33,234 nt of DNA from contig JAQGAU010000246.1 of NCBI GenBank assembly GCA_034698045.1, positions 1 through 33,234 of the forward strand, given 5' to 3'. A program made the translations under genes and the position numbers. The DNA comes from Paramacrobiotus richtersi. Taxonomy: Eukaryota; Tardigrada; Eutardigrada; Parachela; Macrobiotidae. Under the pieces are notes generated by a model. It searched no databases and was not told the DNA's origin. It saw nothing but the letters and a program-made list of their open reading frames with translations. The number at the start of each line of letters is the position of its first letter. Positions within the stretch are counted from its first letter, which is position 1. Shown here in pieces: positions 1-9,917 of the stretch.

Positions 1-1617
1 TGGTAGTTGGCGCGGGGGTGATTGGACAATGATGTAGCCGCAACCGCTCGCTTCCTCGCGTGTTACCTGAAACAGAGGAACAACAATGTCAAAAGCTGCC
101 GTTTTTAAAAGACTGTTTGTTATTTCAAAAGGACCACTCGACTTGCTTGGCGAACATGCTAAAATATGCTTCAGCATCATATCATCCGTAAAGGTGCTTT
201 CCTCACTGCTAAACACTTCCAGGTCCGTCCCTGCTGCACTACAGTGACTATCACACGAACCTTGCGCTTTGCCATACGTAGTGTTGAGGAGATTTGCTTT
301 TTCCAAATCAGAAAATGCAATCGAACCATCCAAAGACCGTAACAGCGGTATTCCTTGTTTGTCTGTGGAACTTTTAATGTAACGCCAGAACTTACGGGGG
401 TCGTTACGAGAAGACGTAGCAATGTCTTTTAACTGAGAACGCTCAAAGCGCTGAACCAATTTTGCTGCCATATTTGATAGCCGCTTCGACTTACTTTTAG
501 CTGAAACGATTTCGAACTGATCCAAGGTTCTCACACATGACTGATACTTCTGAAACGCATGGTCTCTTTTTCGGATAGCTTTTTTCACATTAAGTGGATA
601 CCGCACCCTTCCGGCCAGCCGAGGCTTGGAATACGTGAAAAACTGCCCTGCAGTACTAAGAAAAAACCTTTCGAAAAGTTCAGTCCGTTCATTGGTATTC
701 AAAAATCGAAACTCGGTTTCCCAATCAATCATGCGTAACGCATTTCTAAAATGTGGGATTCTATCATTCAACATATTCCAGCGCTTAGGTACAAACAAAT
801 TACATTTATTACGTTCAGCTTTCAAAACCAGTTCAAATGCGCAATGGTCATTTGTGACTGAAGGCGGGTTAATCGCTTTAACATAATAAACCAAAAGTTT
901 CGTCGATAATATACACAGTTCCAAACAATTTTCTTTCCTAGTGGGAAAATTTACAATCTGATGGAGGCTAAACTCTTTCATTGCTGAAAGCAAACAGTCT
1001 CCCGCGTCCGTACGCCCTGCGCCCAGTTCCCAATTGATACCAGGTAGATTAAAATCGCCTACAATGACAATTTTTTGCATCATAGTTGGAGAAATATTGT
1101 CACGCATGTGATCAATTAGAACTGGGACTGCAGCTTGTACCAGTGATGGTGGCGCATAAAAGCAGACGAAAAGTAACTTCAGTACAGGACTTTCCACAAA
1201 AATTGCCTCAATTTCATCACATTCAAAGTCTGTACGCCTGTAGCCCTTCAGATTTTTGCGCAGGATGAGCGCAACTCCACCATATCCGTCCTTCCTCTGT
1301 TTTCGAAACACATTAAAAGAACGCAGGTCAGCGAACGAAGAATCCGTAAATTCCGCTTTGTCCCATGTTTCAGTTAGACCGATTACGTCAGATTCCGAGC
1401 AGAAAAACTTAATTTCACTACTCTTGTTCTTAACACTGTTAACATTACAACATCGAATTTTAACGTTATTGATTGTATGAATTTGGTTCAAGGTTATCTG
1501 CCGGGCAGAATGATTATTAAAACAATTGAAAATCTCACTGCTTGATATGATGCTGCTTTCAATAACATCATTAGGTTCAGTTAAATGCTCAGCTAGTTTT
1601 TTGAAGATACAGTCTTG
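1..1617 (-). CDS. LINE ORF2, endonuclease plus start of reverse transcriptase (partial)
   Basis: The frame is open from just after an in-frame TAG at 1618-1620 to the window edge, about 539 codons with no stop. Endonuclease motifs appear in order: IRCCNVNSVKNK near 1460-1425, LTETW near 1377, DGYGGVALIL near 1290-1261, FVCFYAPPS near 1170-1143 and the metal-binding VGDFNLPGINW near 1062-1030. The linker then reads DPRKFWRYI near 400 and SPSKSSGPFEITNSLLK near 153-103, which is the start of the RT fingers. The endonuclease nicks the target and the RT copies the RNA there. No ATG lies near the start of the frame; the first Met codons are far inside the endonuclease, so translation probably depends on frameshifting from ORF1. 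From about position 65 to the edge the peptide stops resembling an RT. Confidence 0.88.
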
Positions 1618-2495
1618 CTATCCTGCTCATCAACTTGTTTTTCGAACAATTTCGGATATCGGCAGTTCTTTGCAATGTGACCATTACAGCTGCAGTTATA
1701 ACACTTAATTACGTACTGCTCAACTGGACTCACACTAAAGGCAAATTTCACACTACCTGCATTGACCAAGAACTCATAACATGCACGACTGGTTCCAATA
1801 CTGAACGCACAAGTACGAACTTTTTCGGAACTGCTGGCTAATTTTTTCACGATTCTTACGTCTGACAAATTCGGGTTTTTTTCGGTCAGTATCTCTTTCA
1901 AGTCCTCACTAGTAGTGTTTTTAGGAACGCGTTTCACAATTAGTCTGGGCGTACGAACCCTAGTGTCGCTTACCGTTATCCCGATCGTTTCCTTATGACG
2001 ATCAAGTTCAGCTCGAGCCGCATCCCTATCCTTCTGGTCGCGGAAGCGGAGCACCATACCAAATCGCGGAAGCGGAGCGGTCCGTCGAACATCCTGAAAC
2101 TTCAGTTTTTCAGCGGCATCAGGAATAGTCTTCGTCAGATCCTTCTCGATTTGGCTGAGGGTCTCTGCGTTCTTTTCGGTTTTATCGTTGCTCGAGGAGA
2201 TGATCAGAGAACACACGTTGGCATTCGATTTGGCAGCAGCGGCATAATCTCGCTTGACAGCAAGAGCGGATGGCTTAGTGTTGGGAGGATTAGGATTGGT
2301 GGCGGGGTTGCTTAGGCGGTGGATTTCGCCTTCAAGGAGGCAGATGCGGTTATGTTGCTCGATGTTTTGCACCACAATCCTACTGAGAAGAGGGAAGAGT
2401 TCGTCCACAAGTCCCTTTAATTTCTCGACTTTTGGTTTCGGGTTGGCATCAATTTCGTCTTTCCATTTCCGGAGCAGATCAATGATAGAAGACAT
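1593..2495 (-). CDS. LINE ORF1, gag-like RNA-binding protein with CCHC zinc knuckle
   Basis: This is a complete 300-residue frame from ATG at 2495 to TAG at 1593-1595. The N-terminal third is charged and probably disordered or coiled. A middle region, around residues 185-260, reads like the RRM-like fold of arthropod LINE ORF1 proteins, with LIVKRVPKNTTSEDLKEIL and VRIVKK. Near the C terminus is a retroviral-type zinc knuckle, C265-x2-C268-x4-H273-x4-C278. The protein would coat the element's RNA and deliver it to the nucleus as a ribonucleoprotein. Its last sense codons form a slippery sequence next to the stop, and ORF2 begins in the -1 frame there. Confidence 0.88.
   Translation of the reverse strand: MSSIIDLLRKWKDEIDANPKPKVEKLKGLVDELFPLLSRIVVQNIEQHNRICLLEGEIHRLSNPATNPNPPNTKPSALAVKRDYAAAAKSNANVCSLIISSSNDKTEKNAETLSQIEKDLTKTIPDAAEKLKFQDVRRTAPLPRFGMVLRFRDQKDRDAARAELDRHKETIGITVSDTRVRTPRLIVKRVPKNTTSEDLKEILTEKNPNLSDVRIVKKLASSSEKVRTCAFSIGTSRACYEFLVNAGSVKFAFSVSPVEQYVIKCYNCSCNGHIAKNCRYPKLFEKQVDEQDSKTVSSKN
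1596..1602 (-). promoter_or_regulatory. Canonical -1 ribosomal frameshift heptamer A_AAA_AAC
   Basis: Read in the ORF1 frame, the minus strand gives tcA AAA AAC TAG: the classical X_XXY_YYZ slippery heptamer with the ORF1 stop directly after it. A -1 slip carries the ribosome into the frame of ORF2, continuing KKLAEHL. The ORF2 frame has a stop just upstream, at 1618-1620, and no nearby start codon, so the geometry is what programmed frameshifting needs. I did not identify a convincing downstream pseudoknot by eye. Confidence 0.7.
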
Positions 2496-3300
2496 TGTAG
2501 ATGAACGTTTCCCGTCACTTGATATTTATCAGATCTTGTTCTTCATTACGAGTTCTGGAGCCCTATTTTTTTGGACTATAGTTTTGCAAAAATAATGAAG
2601 CTATCAGGATTATGGGTATACCGCTAATATCAGATCAGACAGCAATGGCAACTGTCAACGCACCCACAACTCTGGCAAGAAGGGTCTGATATCTATGGAA
2701 TAATTAAACACACGCGCACCGCAATCTCTCTGTCAAAACTTTATGAAATAACCCGCGGTTAGTCTCTCAAAATGCGCATCTACATCCACACAAAACTACC
2801 AAAATGCTGCACAATTCACGTCTGAAAAATGAGGCATACAGTAGCTCGGGGAGAAGGTAATTAATTCTCGAAAAACAGATTGGTTTCTCTCGTCCATGCT
2901 CTTCCCATTCAAAACTATGTTAAAGAACATCAAGAACGATTAGTACAAAAATGATCAGCTCAACCGGATATATGCTGAAATCACGCCATCACCCATTCGT
3001 CAGTCGATCACATCCATTACGCAACACCGTCGTACGGCACATTCGTGTAGGCATTCGCCGATCCCATAACACAACATAGAGAGAGACTGACGGAAAGCCC
3101 CTTGCGCAATCGAAAGCGGATTTAGCACACATGAATAGTAGCGCTACGATTCAACAGCATTGTATTGCTCCCGTCTTCATCGTCAACATCAGCGGAGAGC
3201 TATTGCCTAGTATTATAATACAAGAAACACCTTCGGCTGCCGCCTCATAGGTTTCTTGTGATCACTGATCATAGTTTGCATATTATAATAATATTGGAAG
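2496..3300. other. No gene seen; probable 5' region of the LINE and unique spacer
   Basis: There are no long frames, no domain-like peptides and no clear splice-bounded exons. The first few hundred bases next to ORF1 may be the LINE 5' untranslated region. A short imperfect inverted repeat (caagaaac-acct and aggt-ttcttg, about 3220-3257) is present but has no known meaning. Confidence 0.5.
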
Positions 3301-3307
3301 ATATTTA

Positions 3308-3450
3308 ACGACCGAAGCGGAGCGAAGGCCCTCTATACTCAACTCGAATGGATTTCGTGCCCGTACGTGATCTGTCGGTCGGTCGGTTACTATTATTTTT
3401 ATGTCATTTATCCAATAATTATAATAAATTGTGATTAGTATTTTTGTATT
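3308..3450 (+). repeat. Dispersed repeat, copy 1 (related to the insert at 27417)
   Basis: This begins with gaccgaagcggagcgaagg and runs through tatac, ctcgaatggat and a ggtcggtcggtt run into an AT-rich tract. The same order of landmarks occurs at 27417-27560: gaccgaagcgtagcgaagg, tatacac, ctcaagtggat, tcactcggtcactattatt. The two are diverged copies of one family. The right end of this copy was not found. The minisatellite that follows may be part of the element. Confidence 0.55.
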
Positions 3451-3471
3451 TTCATACTTCATAGCTTTATT

Positions 3472-4160
3472 ATTACTGTTAGTTCGTTCTGCTTCCGGTC
3501 AGATGGCCAGTACTGCATCTAAGTATTCTGTTTTGAGTATTGCTATTAGTTCGTTCTGCTTCCGGTCAGAATCGCCGTCAGGTGGTTCGTACTGCATCTA
3601 AGTATCCCGTTTTGAATATTACTGTTGGTTCGTTCTGCTCTCAGTCAAATGGTCAGTGCTGCATCTAAGTATCCCGTTTTGAATATTGCTGCTGGTTCGT
3701 TCTGCTTCCGGTCAGATGGTAGGTACTGCATAAGAGAATACTGTTGGTTCGTTCTGCTTCCGTTTAAATGATCGCTGCTGCATCCACGTATTCTGTTTGG
3801 AGTATTACTGTTAGTTTATTCAGTTTTCAGTCAGATGGTCGGTACTGCATCTAAGTCTCCCGTTTTGAATGTAATTGTTGGTTCGTTTTGTTTCCGGTCA
3901 GAATCATAGTCAGATGCTTGGTACTGCACCCAAGAATCCCGTTTTGAATATTGCTGTTGGTTCGTTCAGCTTCCGGTCAAATGGTCAGTACTGTACCCAA
4001 GTATTCCGTTTTGAGTATTACTATTAGTTCGCTCTGTTTCCGGTCAAACGGTCGGTATTGCATCTGAATATCCCGTATTAAATATTACTGTTGGTTTGTT
4101 CTGCTTCCGTTCAGATGGCCGGTACGGCATCTAAGTATGCCGTTTCGAATATTACTGTTA
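3472..4160 (+). repeat. Degenerate minisatellite, about ten units of about 68 bp
   Basis: Each unit contains GTTCGTTCTGCTTCCGGTCA, then a segment like GGTACTGCATCTAAGTAT and then CCGTTTTGAATATTACTGTT. Units start near 3479, 3546, 3625, 3692, 3743, 3810, 3878, 3957, 4025 and 4091. Spacing is mostly 66-68 bp. One unit is short (about 51 bp). Two are long (about 79 bp) because of an extra segment, gaatcgccgtca or gaatcatagtca, at the same internal place. The copies are well diverged, so this is an old array. No coding sense. Confidence 0.85.
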
Positions 4161-5439
4161 CAGCTTTCTGCTGTTAAGGTCTTTTTAGGAATTCATGACA
4201 GCATTTTTGGGATGTGTCACTGCGTAAATAGTCAGCACCGCATTGATCAAAGATACAGAGATGAACCATTGTAGTTCAATAACGTAATTGGTACTTATGG
4301 TACTATATCTTCGCTCGTTGTGACGGGTTAGAGCTTTTGCACGCTGACCTGGTTTTTGTAAGTGTAATGGGCGTCTGATTCTTTTTCTGGGCGTTGAAGT
4401 TTTTAGCCGTTTTCGTTTAAACGTTGGGGCACCGAAAAGGTTGATTCGAAACGGTGAAAGATTGTTGATAAATGCTGATTACTGGATAGTAAATTACTTA
4501 CATGCTTACAGTTGCAATTAATTTTCCTCTAAGCAACGGTAAATCACGGTTTGGTTTATCCTTTGTAGCAACCTTCGCGGTAAGAATTACCACTCATTGT
4601 CAGCGCGATTTGAAAGGATGCGTACTGTGCCGGGTCAGACTTTTTTTGAATAAAAAGATCATGACTGTGAGCCCGTCGACTATGGCCGATCTAGTGGTGT
4701 TATCGGTTTTTCGTGATTTGATTTGGTTGTTTGGGTTTTCTGACCCTGGGGTCCGTATTATAGATCTTTGATTGATCATGATCATCATGTTCAAGAGTAC
4801 GGCGATGCAGTGTACGTTCCACTAGTAGTACTGTTCCTTACGCTTTCAGGTTTGTATATGTGTCTCTGCTGGCTGCAGGGGTAGGTTGCTTAGTCTTATT
4901 ACACCTGGGCTGCTTGCTAGATGCAGTCAGTACTTTTGCTCTTGGTCAGGATTTCATCCACGAAAGTAAATGGAGAAAGAAAGAACGAGATACAACGCCC
5001 AAGAAAGACCAATACACACTGATGGCGAAGGCAAAAATTATCAAATATTAATTTATCGCGGTTATGCGTCGTGCCGCGTGTGGTCCCAGTACTTTGTACA
5101 GTACAGTACGTTGTCGAGTCATAGGAGCTTTTTTCATCTTTAAATTTGTCAGCACGGGTCGCGTTATCCGGGTCCGAGCAGCAACAAAAACCAAATTTAA
5201 TCGTGCAATAGGTTACCAGTACAGATATTTCAGCAGAAAAGCTTAGTTAAATATGACATTTCAGGGGAACTCCTACAAAACATAAATTTAGTGCGTGACC
5301 GTTGAAACATTTGTACAAAACGTGATAATTAAAGCTGTACTGCCTGCACATGCAGCATAAGTCATTAGACTACAAAAGCTATTCCATACATACAAAGTTT
5401 CTCCTTTAGGACAAAGAGAAACTTCCGTTTACGACTTCT
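4161..5439. other. No gene recognised
   Basis: Only short frames without family resemblance occur here. A T-rich stretch and several small open frames (for example 4502-4771) have no domain, signal peptide or splice partners that I can defend. The right edge is the 3' flank of the SMYD-like gene that ends at 5440. Confidence 0.5.
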
Positions 5440-8030
5440 TCACCGAATCGATTTCTTTGCGACATCCTTGTTTGCACTGGCTAGTGTCTTTCTTGCAGTG
5501 TTCAGCAGGTCCGTCACATGTCGACATACGGTACTCTCTTTTCCATGTAACTTGAGCTGAATGTCTTGCGCTTCCGTCAAGTAATCGACCCCCGTAGACA
5601 AGGCGTCTAGAACGGCCGCAAAGGAAGGACGTTTGTAGTTGGGCTTTCCCTTTATCGACACACTCAGGTTCTTAAACCACTTATTCACGAAGGATCCGGC
5701 GAAGGTGAGGTAATGAGCACGAAGGAGATGGTACTTGGGAAAGACATTTCTGAAAACCACAAAAAAGGTTAACTCATGAGCCAAGCGAATGTTCAAGATA
5801 AGTGGAAACGCTGATGTACCGTATACAGGCAATGCTGCCTACGTACAGCTCCCATGCTTTCTCAAACTGTTTCTTCTCTTCGTAATGGTCAGTCACAACC
5901 CAGCCGCAGATGAACCTCAGATAAGCTTCTGGTTGCATCATATCCAAATCATCCAGTTCCTCCAGTAATTCCATCATCTGTAACCTTTCAGCCGCCGCTT
6001 TTGTCTCGTTCATATCCATGGCAAGGCAGCTCTCGAAGTCTCGATCGTGCTTTTCCATAAAGTCCCTCAATTTTGTAAGGTTACCGTCATTGATAGCACC
6101 GCACTGGGGACACGGTGACAGTGCCCTCTCATCGCTCGGAATCTTCTCCGAACAGCGTTGGGTAACACACTTCAACGGATTTATCGCCACTTCCTGCAGA
6201 ATGAGGAAACACTAATCCTGGCAAAGAATTCCGCAGCAATTATCCACTTACATATTCTGTAGTACATTTGCGGCAGTCACACACTCGCCCGTATTCCCTT
6301 TCGAACTGGCTCTTACGCTGTTTAACAGGAAATCGCAATGGATAACAGATAAATTCACACCAGTGCGTCTAAAAATCAAGCAAATTGTTGTATCCTCAAG
6401 TTAACGATTATCGTCTGGTGATTCAGCGGACTTACACTCCGCAAGCCGATGTAATTTGCAATATCATCAATCGCAAACAGTTTCAGCGTCCGACCGTTGA
6501 AGAGAACAGCTGCATTCTGATCCGAGCATGTTGGCACTGAATCGTGTTTCATAACACCCGGAAATAATCCTGCCCCGATAAGATTTGGACGAGCTTCACT
6601 GTAGTCGAGTATGGACAAATAACTGTACTGGACCCGGCCCTGCAGTTCTATCCCCTTCGTAATCATCTCTGGTTCAGAAAACACATGTTGCTCGGTGGGT
6701 GATTCGATGAGCGATGCGGCCAGCAAATTTTGGTACAGCTTCGTCCGCGCAAGCCTAAGAACGAAACAAAAACATGGAGAATGTTGTTGATCTGCTGGCC
6801 GTATGTATCAGCTAACCATGCTCCTGATTAATTAGTGCAGCCGTTCGCTCAGTTCGAACTTCGGGCATAGAGTCGCGTGCACGGGAAAATAAACCGTGTG
6901 TGCGTACAGTAATACGCGTGTGAGGTAGGTGTAAGTGTTGATTCGAGCGAACGACTATCTGTACAGTAACTTTCGTTCAAGATTGTTAGTGTAGTCACTT
7001 GTAACCGCTAAAACCGTCCGGACGGAAAACCTGTACGCCGGATACTTTTCCCCCAGAGGCTGGGGAAATGTGTCCGGGCTACAAAAATTGCAGAGGGGCA
7101 AAATTTACGGCGGACATTTTTACAGCCACCCGGGCGGTTTTAGCGGTTGCGGGGGAAAAGTGTCCGGCGGACAGGTTTTCCGTCCGACGGTTTTAGCGGT
7201 TACAGTTGCTCAACTTCATTGGAGCCGATATGCATTTTGTATTATTGTGCACTTCCTGTTGATTTGGTCTACCATCGCCGCTGATCCTTTCAGAATGCAT
7301 GCATCTTGGACTTAACTCTTCCTTTACCTTCCAGAAAGCCCCGTGGGATGGCGCGGAAAACCCAGCAGAATGTCCTCAACTCGCCTTCGTCCGTCTAGTC
7401 CGGAATTAGCATCAGCACTAGCTTGCTTCTGCAACGAGAAGTGCCGCGGTATCAGAACGGAAACAATTTGGATATGACAATTAACTGTCAACTGCGTTTT
7501 ACCCGCATTTTGTTGAGAATTTTGAGCAGCATAATATTCGTCATTGAAAACAAGACTGAAGTATCCCCATGCAGATTGTTGGCAATCCTGATCTGTTGGA
7601 ACATCAAATCGAGGTTCGGATCCGGTTCGATACTCTGCCGGAACTGGGTGAGGCGTCTTAGCAGTCCACACTCGTATTTGTGTTCCTTCTTCCAGTCAGC
7701 ACGCTGTAATTGTGGAAATAAAACTAGCATTACGGGATAACGTACTAGCCGTGGAAAAGTGGGGTCCTTCAAGAAACCAAATAAACCAATACCCCACAGT
7801 TCGCCTACCTGGCAGTCTTTCCCGCAGTACCGATACGTCTGGCAGCCTTGACAGGTCAGTAACCGTGTGGATGGTCGGAAACATCCTGCGCAGAACATTT
7901 TATGGTTGTGCCACTCAAAGGACCAAACCCAGGGTTCGCACTCCACGATGATGTCACCAGCAGTAAAACTCCGGCATGGAGATGCATTTGGAGCTTGAGA
8001 AAGACCCTCTTTTCCAGATTCTGCAGTCAT
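5440..8030 (-). CDS. SMYD-like SET/MYND protein, copy 1 (seven exons)
   Basis: Exons on minus: 8030-7809, 7703-7503, 7428-7328, 6754-6436, 6368-6252, 6193-5820 and 5749-5440. All junctions are GT-AG and keep frame, giving 547 residues. The N-terminal split-SET segment is interrupted by a complete MYND zinc finger: C47-x2-C50, C60-x2-C63, C69-x3-C73, H82-x3-C86. The second SET half has IGAGLFPG near 234-241, a Tyr in FICY290, and a post-SET C311-x-C313-x2-C316. A C-terminal helical region follows, with a possible extra zinc site (KCVTQRC, PCPQCG). SMYD enzymes methylate lysines on histones and other proteins. Here the SAM-binding GxG near the N terminus is not visible and the NHSCxPN motif reads KHDSVPT (244-250), so methyltransferase activity is doubtful and a MYND scaffold role is more likely. 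Copy 2 lies about 5 kb to the right with the same exon structure. Confidence 0.88.
7001..7203. mobile_element. MITE with about 53-bp terminal inverted repeats, inside the SMYD copy 1 intron
   Basis: The left end starts GTAACCGCTAAAACCG and the right end finishes CGGTTTTAGCGGTTAC. The arms match over about 53 bp (7001-7054 against 7151-7203), with two substitutions and a one-base indel. If the bounding TA is the target duplication, this is a Tc1/mariner-type MITE, but that is inference. A further copy of CGGTTTTAGCGGTTG sits internally at about 7134-7149. There is no room for a transposase. The host intron (6755-7327) is 573 bp against 220 bp for the equivalent intron of copy 2 (14724-14943), so the insertion followed the duplication or was lost from copy 2. 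Confidence 0.85.
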
Positions 8031-9917
8031 AGTGAACGAAAGCTGGTTTAAAAGACGACAATTTGAAAGAAAGCAGATTCTAAACGGTTTTGAGATGGGT
8101 CACTGATTCACCACTGAACCGCGTTCGGAAACGTTAGTCTCTCCAACAGGCAGAACTTCCACAAGTCGCAGAATCCGCGATGGATTCTGCGGTCTAAGAT
8201 TGGCCTCAATTAGCGAGAAACAACCTACTGGAAGAATTTCCGGAAAACCTCAGGAGACAAAAATATACAGCGTCAGTCTGATTGCGCAAGGCTAGTGACT
8301 GGTGAGTGAGCTGGGCGCGGAAAACAGACGATTGACTCACAGCTCCGGTAATATCCTTATTCCGCTATAGCGCAGCGTGCGTCAGCCGCAGCGCCTTCTC
8401 TGACGCTAGCAGAGCGTATACACTCTGGTGTTTCACTCGAGCTTGCTGACAAGTCAGCGCGGTGAAGTTTAAACTGCAATAACTTGCATAAAACGTTGCA
8501 CTCGCATTTAGTTCATGGCAATCGCGATTCGCGACTGGCGAGTCAGTATTCATCCTGGGATGCTACGATATATGCTACTGCCAGTGCCGTACGCTATATG
8601 AGCAGATCTTCGTCAGTGGAAATTTTAGCTGCGCGGTGCTTGTGACCAACTCACAGCAGTGTTTTTGGCATGTGCGCAATATGCAATAAAAGATTCAGAC
8701 TAAAGAAAACCTGGCCATTGTGCTAAATCCGTAGCCCCGACAATGCAGCGCAAATTTTGCAGCGCGCATTTTTGCGCAGTAAATTTCGGTTCCGCTAGCC
8801 AGGACGCAGGACGAATCAGGGAAAGTTTTGAACTTATGCGAACCTCTCATTGCTTATGCATCGATCGGAATTAACGGGTGAACTTGAATTTAGTTGATGG
8901 CAAACGCCAGCCAGAATTGATCCTTCTGTGACGAACCCTAATGGGTCCGTCGAGGAAACCTATGGGAACGTGGACGGCAGATGGCCGATCTATATGGCCT
9001 CTGTCGTATGCGGAAAACAACAAAAACACACACGAGCAATAAAGGACTCTTTATTGCTCACAAACACTCTCTGGAGGAAACTCTTAGAGGGAAAACACAG
9101 GGAGCCAGAAACAATGTGGTACATCGTGCCACCATCATCTAACATCTGATGCAGGATCTGGCAGACCATGCTGGAAACTGCATCGGAGATGCACCACGCG
9201 GTCGATGCGCCGGCACCGTGCGTGCCTACGTGCACACTGCGCAGCACTGAACGCCGTATCCGCGGGCGGTCAGCAACGAATGCCGTCACCAGGCGGATGG
9301 CATATCGTCATACTTCGATGCTACGATTTTGCCTTGTAAAAGTCACTCCAGTTGCCAAAACATTAATTAAATATTAAACACTAAAAATTCTTTTTTTGTG
9401 TATGTCAAGTCGGACCACTGCCGGTTACAGACGTCCGCAAGCGTGAACCAACAGACTCTCGTGCAGGTCGCGTTAGCCGGTCACTGAATAAGACACAAAA
9501 TTTCGACCCATTCATACGCGTGCGGACTAGTTATAGCATCTTGTTACGATTGTTAAATAGGTTGACGCTTTAGAACCGAAACGGTTGACAATCATCCACA
9601 GAGGAAAACACTGTTAACTGAGTCTATGAATACATCCAGCGCTGTTTAATAGTTTCTCTAGAAGGAATACATTTTTGTATGACCTGAACAGACCACAGTC
9701 GGGCAGGACTGACAACGAATTTCTGTATTTCTGACAATGGTACCACACACAAATGTTAGCAGATAATGATCCGGTGACATGGACGTTTTCCGCAGCTTGT
9801 TTTATAAATGTACCTCCGCGTCGTTCGGCTCTCGCACGACACGGCAAGGAGACACGGTACTTCCTCTGCAGGCTGCATCCAGTTTATACGTGACATACAT
9901 ACTCTGTACAAGTAAAC
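8031..9917. other. Gene-free stretch with small inverted repeats
   Basis: No supported gene. Visible structure: a perfect 10-bp inverted repeat with a 5-base gap at 8167-8191 (CGCAGAATCC, then GGATTCTGCG), and the AATAAA hairpin at 9034-9059. A segment starting TGTGACGAACCC at 8927 looks like the start of an LTR, but I could not find a matching CA end with a target duplication. Frames in this region have no family resemblance. Confidence 0.5.
9034..9059. other. Perfect 11-bp hairpin containing AATAAAG
   Basis: GAGCAATAAAG, spacer GACT, then CTTTATTGCTC form a perfect stem with a four-base loop. The stem carries a poly(A) signal on both strands. Such structures occur in the R region of some LTR retroelements, and a TG-starting segment lies about 100 bp upstream, so a solo LTR is one reading. 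There is no coding evidence. Confidence 0.4.

Larger units (their letters stand above)
1..2495 (-). mobile_element. Non-LTR retrotransposon (LINE), left part off the window
   Basis: Two overlapping minus-strand reading frames make up a LINE: a nucleic-acid-binding ORF1 followed by an ORF2 with an apurinic-like endonuclease and the beginning of a reverse transcriptase. The order and domain types fit the Jockey/CR1-type clades. The element enters at its 5' side near 2495 and runs off the left edge, so its 3' end, most of the RT and any target-site duplication are outside the window. Both frames are open through everything visible, so the copy looks young. The exact clade cannot be set without the RT palm. 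Confidence 0.9.

Noticed and set aside
626..886. Plus-strand frames across 1-2600
   Set aside because: They are antisense to the LINE frames, whose endonuclease and zinc-knuckle motifs are unmistakable on minus.
4502..4771. 89-codon plus-strand frame
   Set aside because: No domain, no splice partner and no similarity to other parts of the window. The length is within chance for this base composition.
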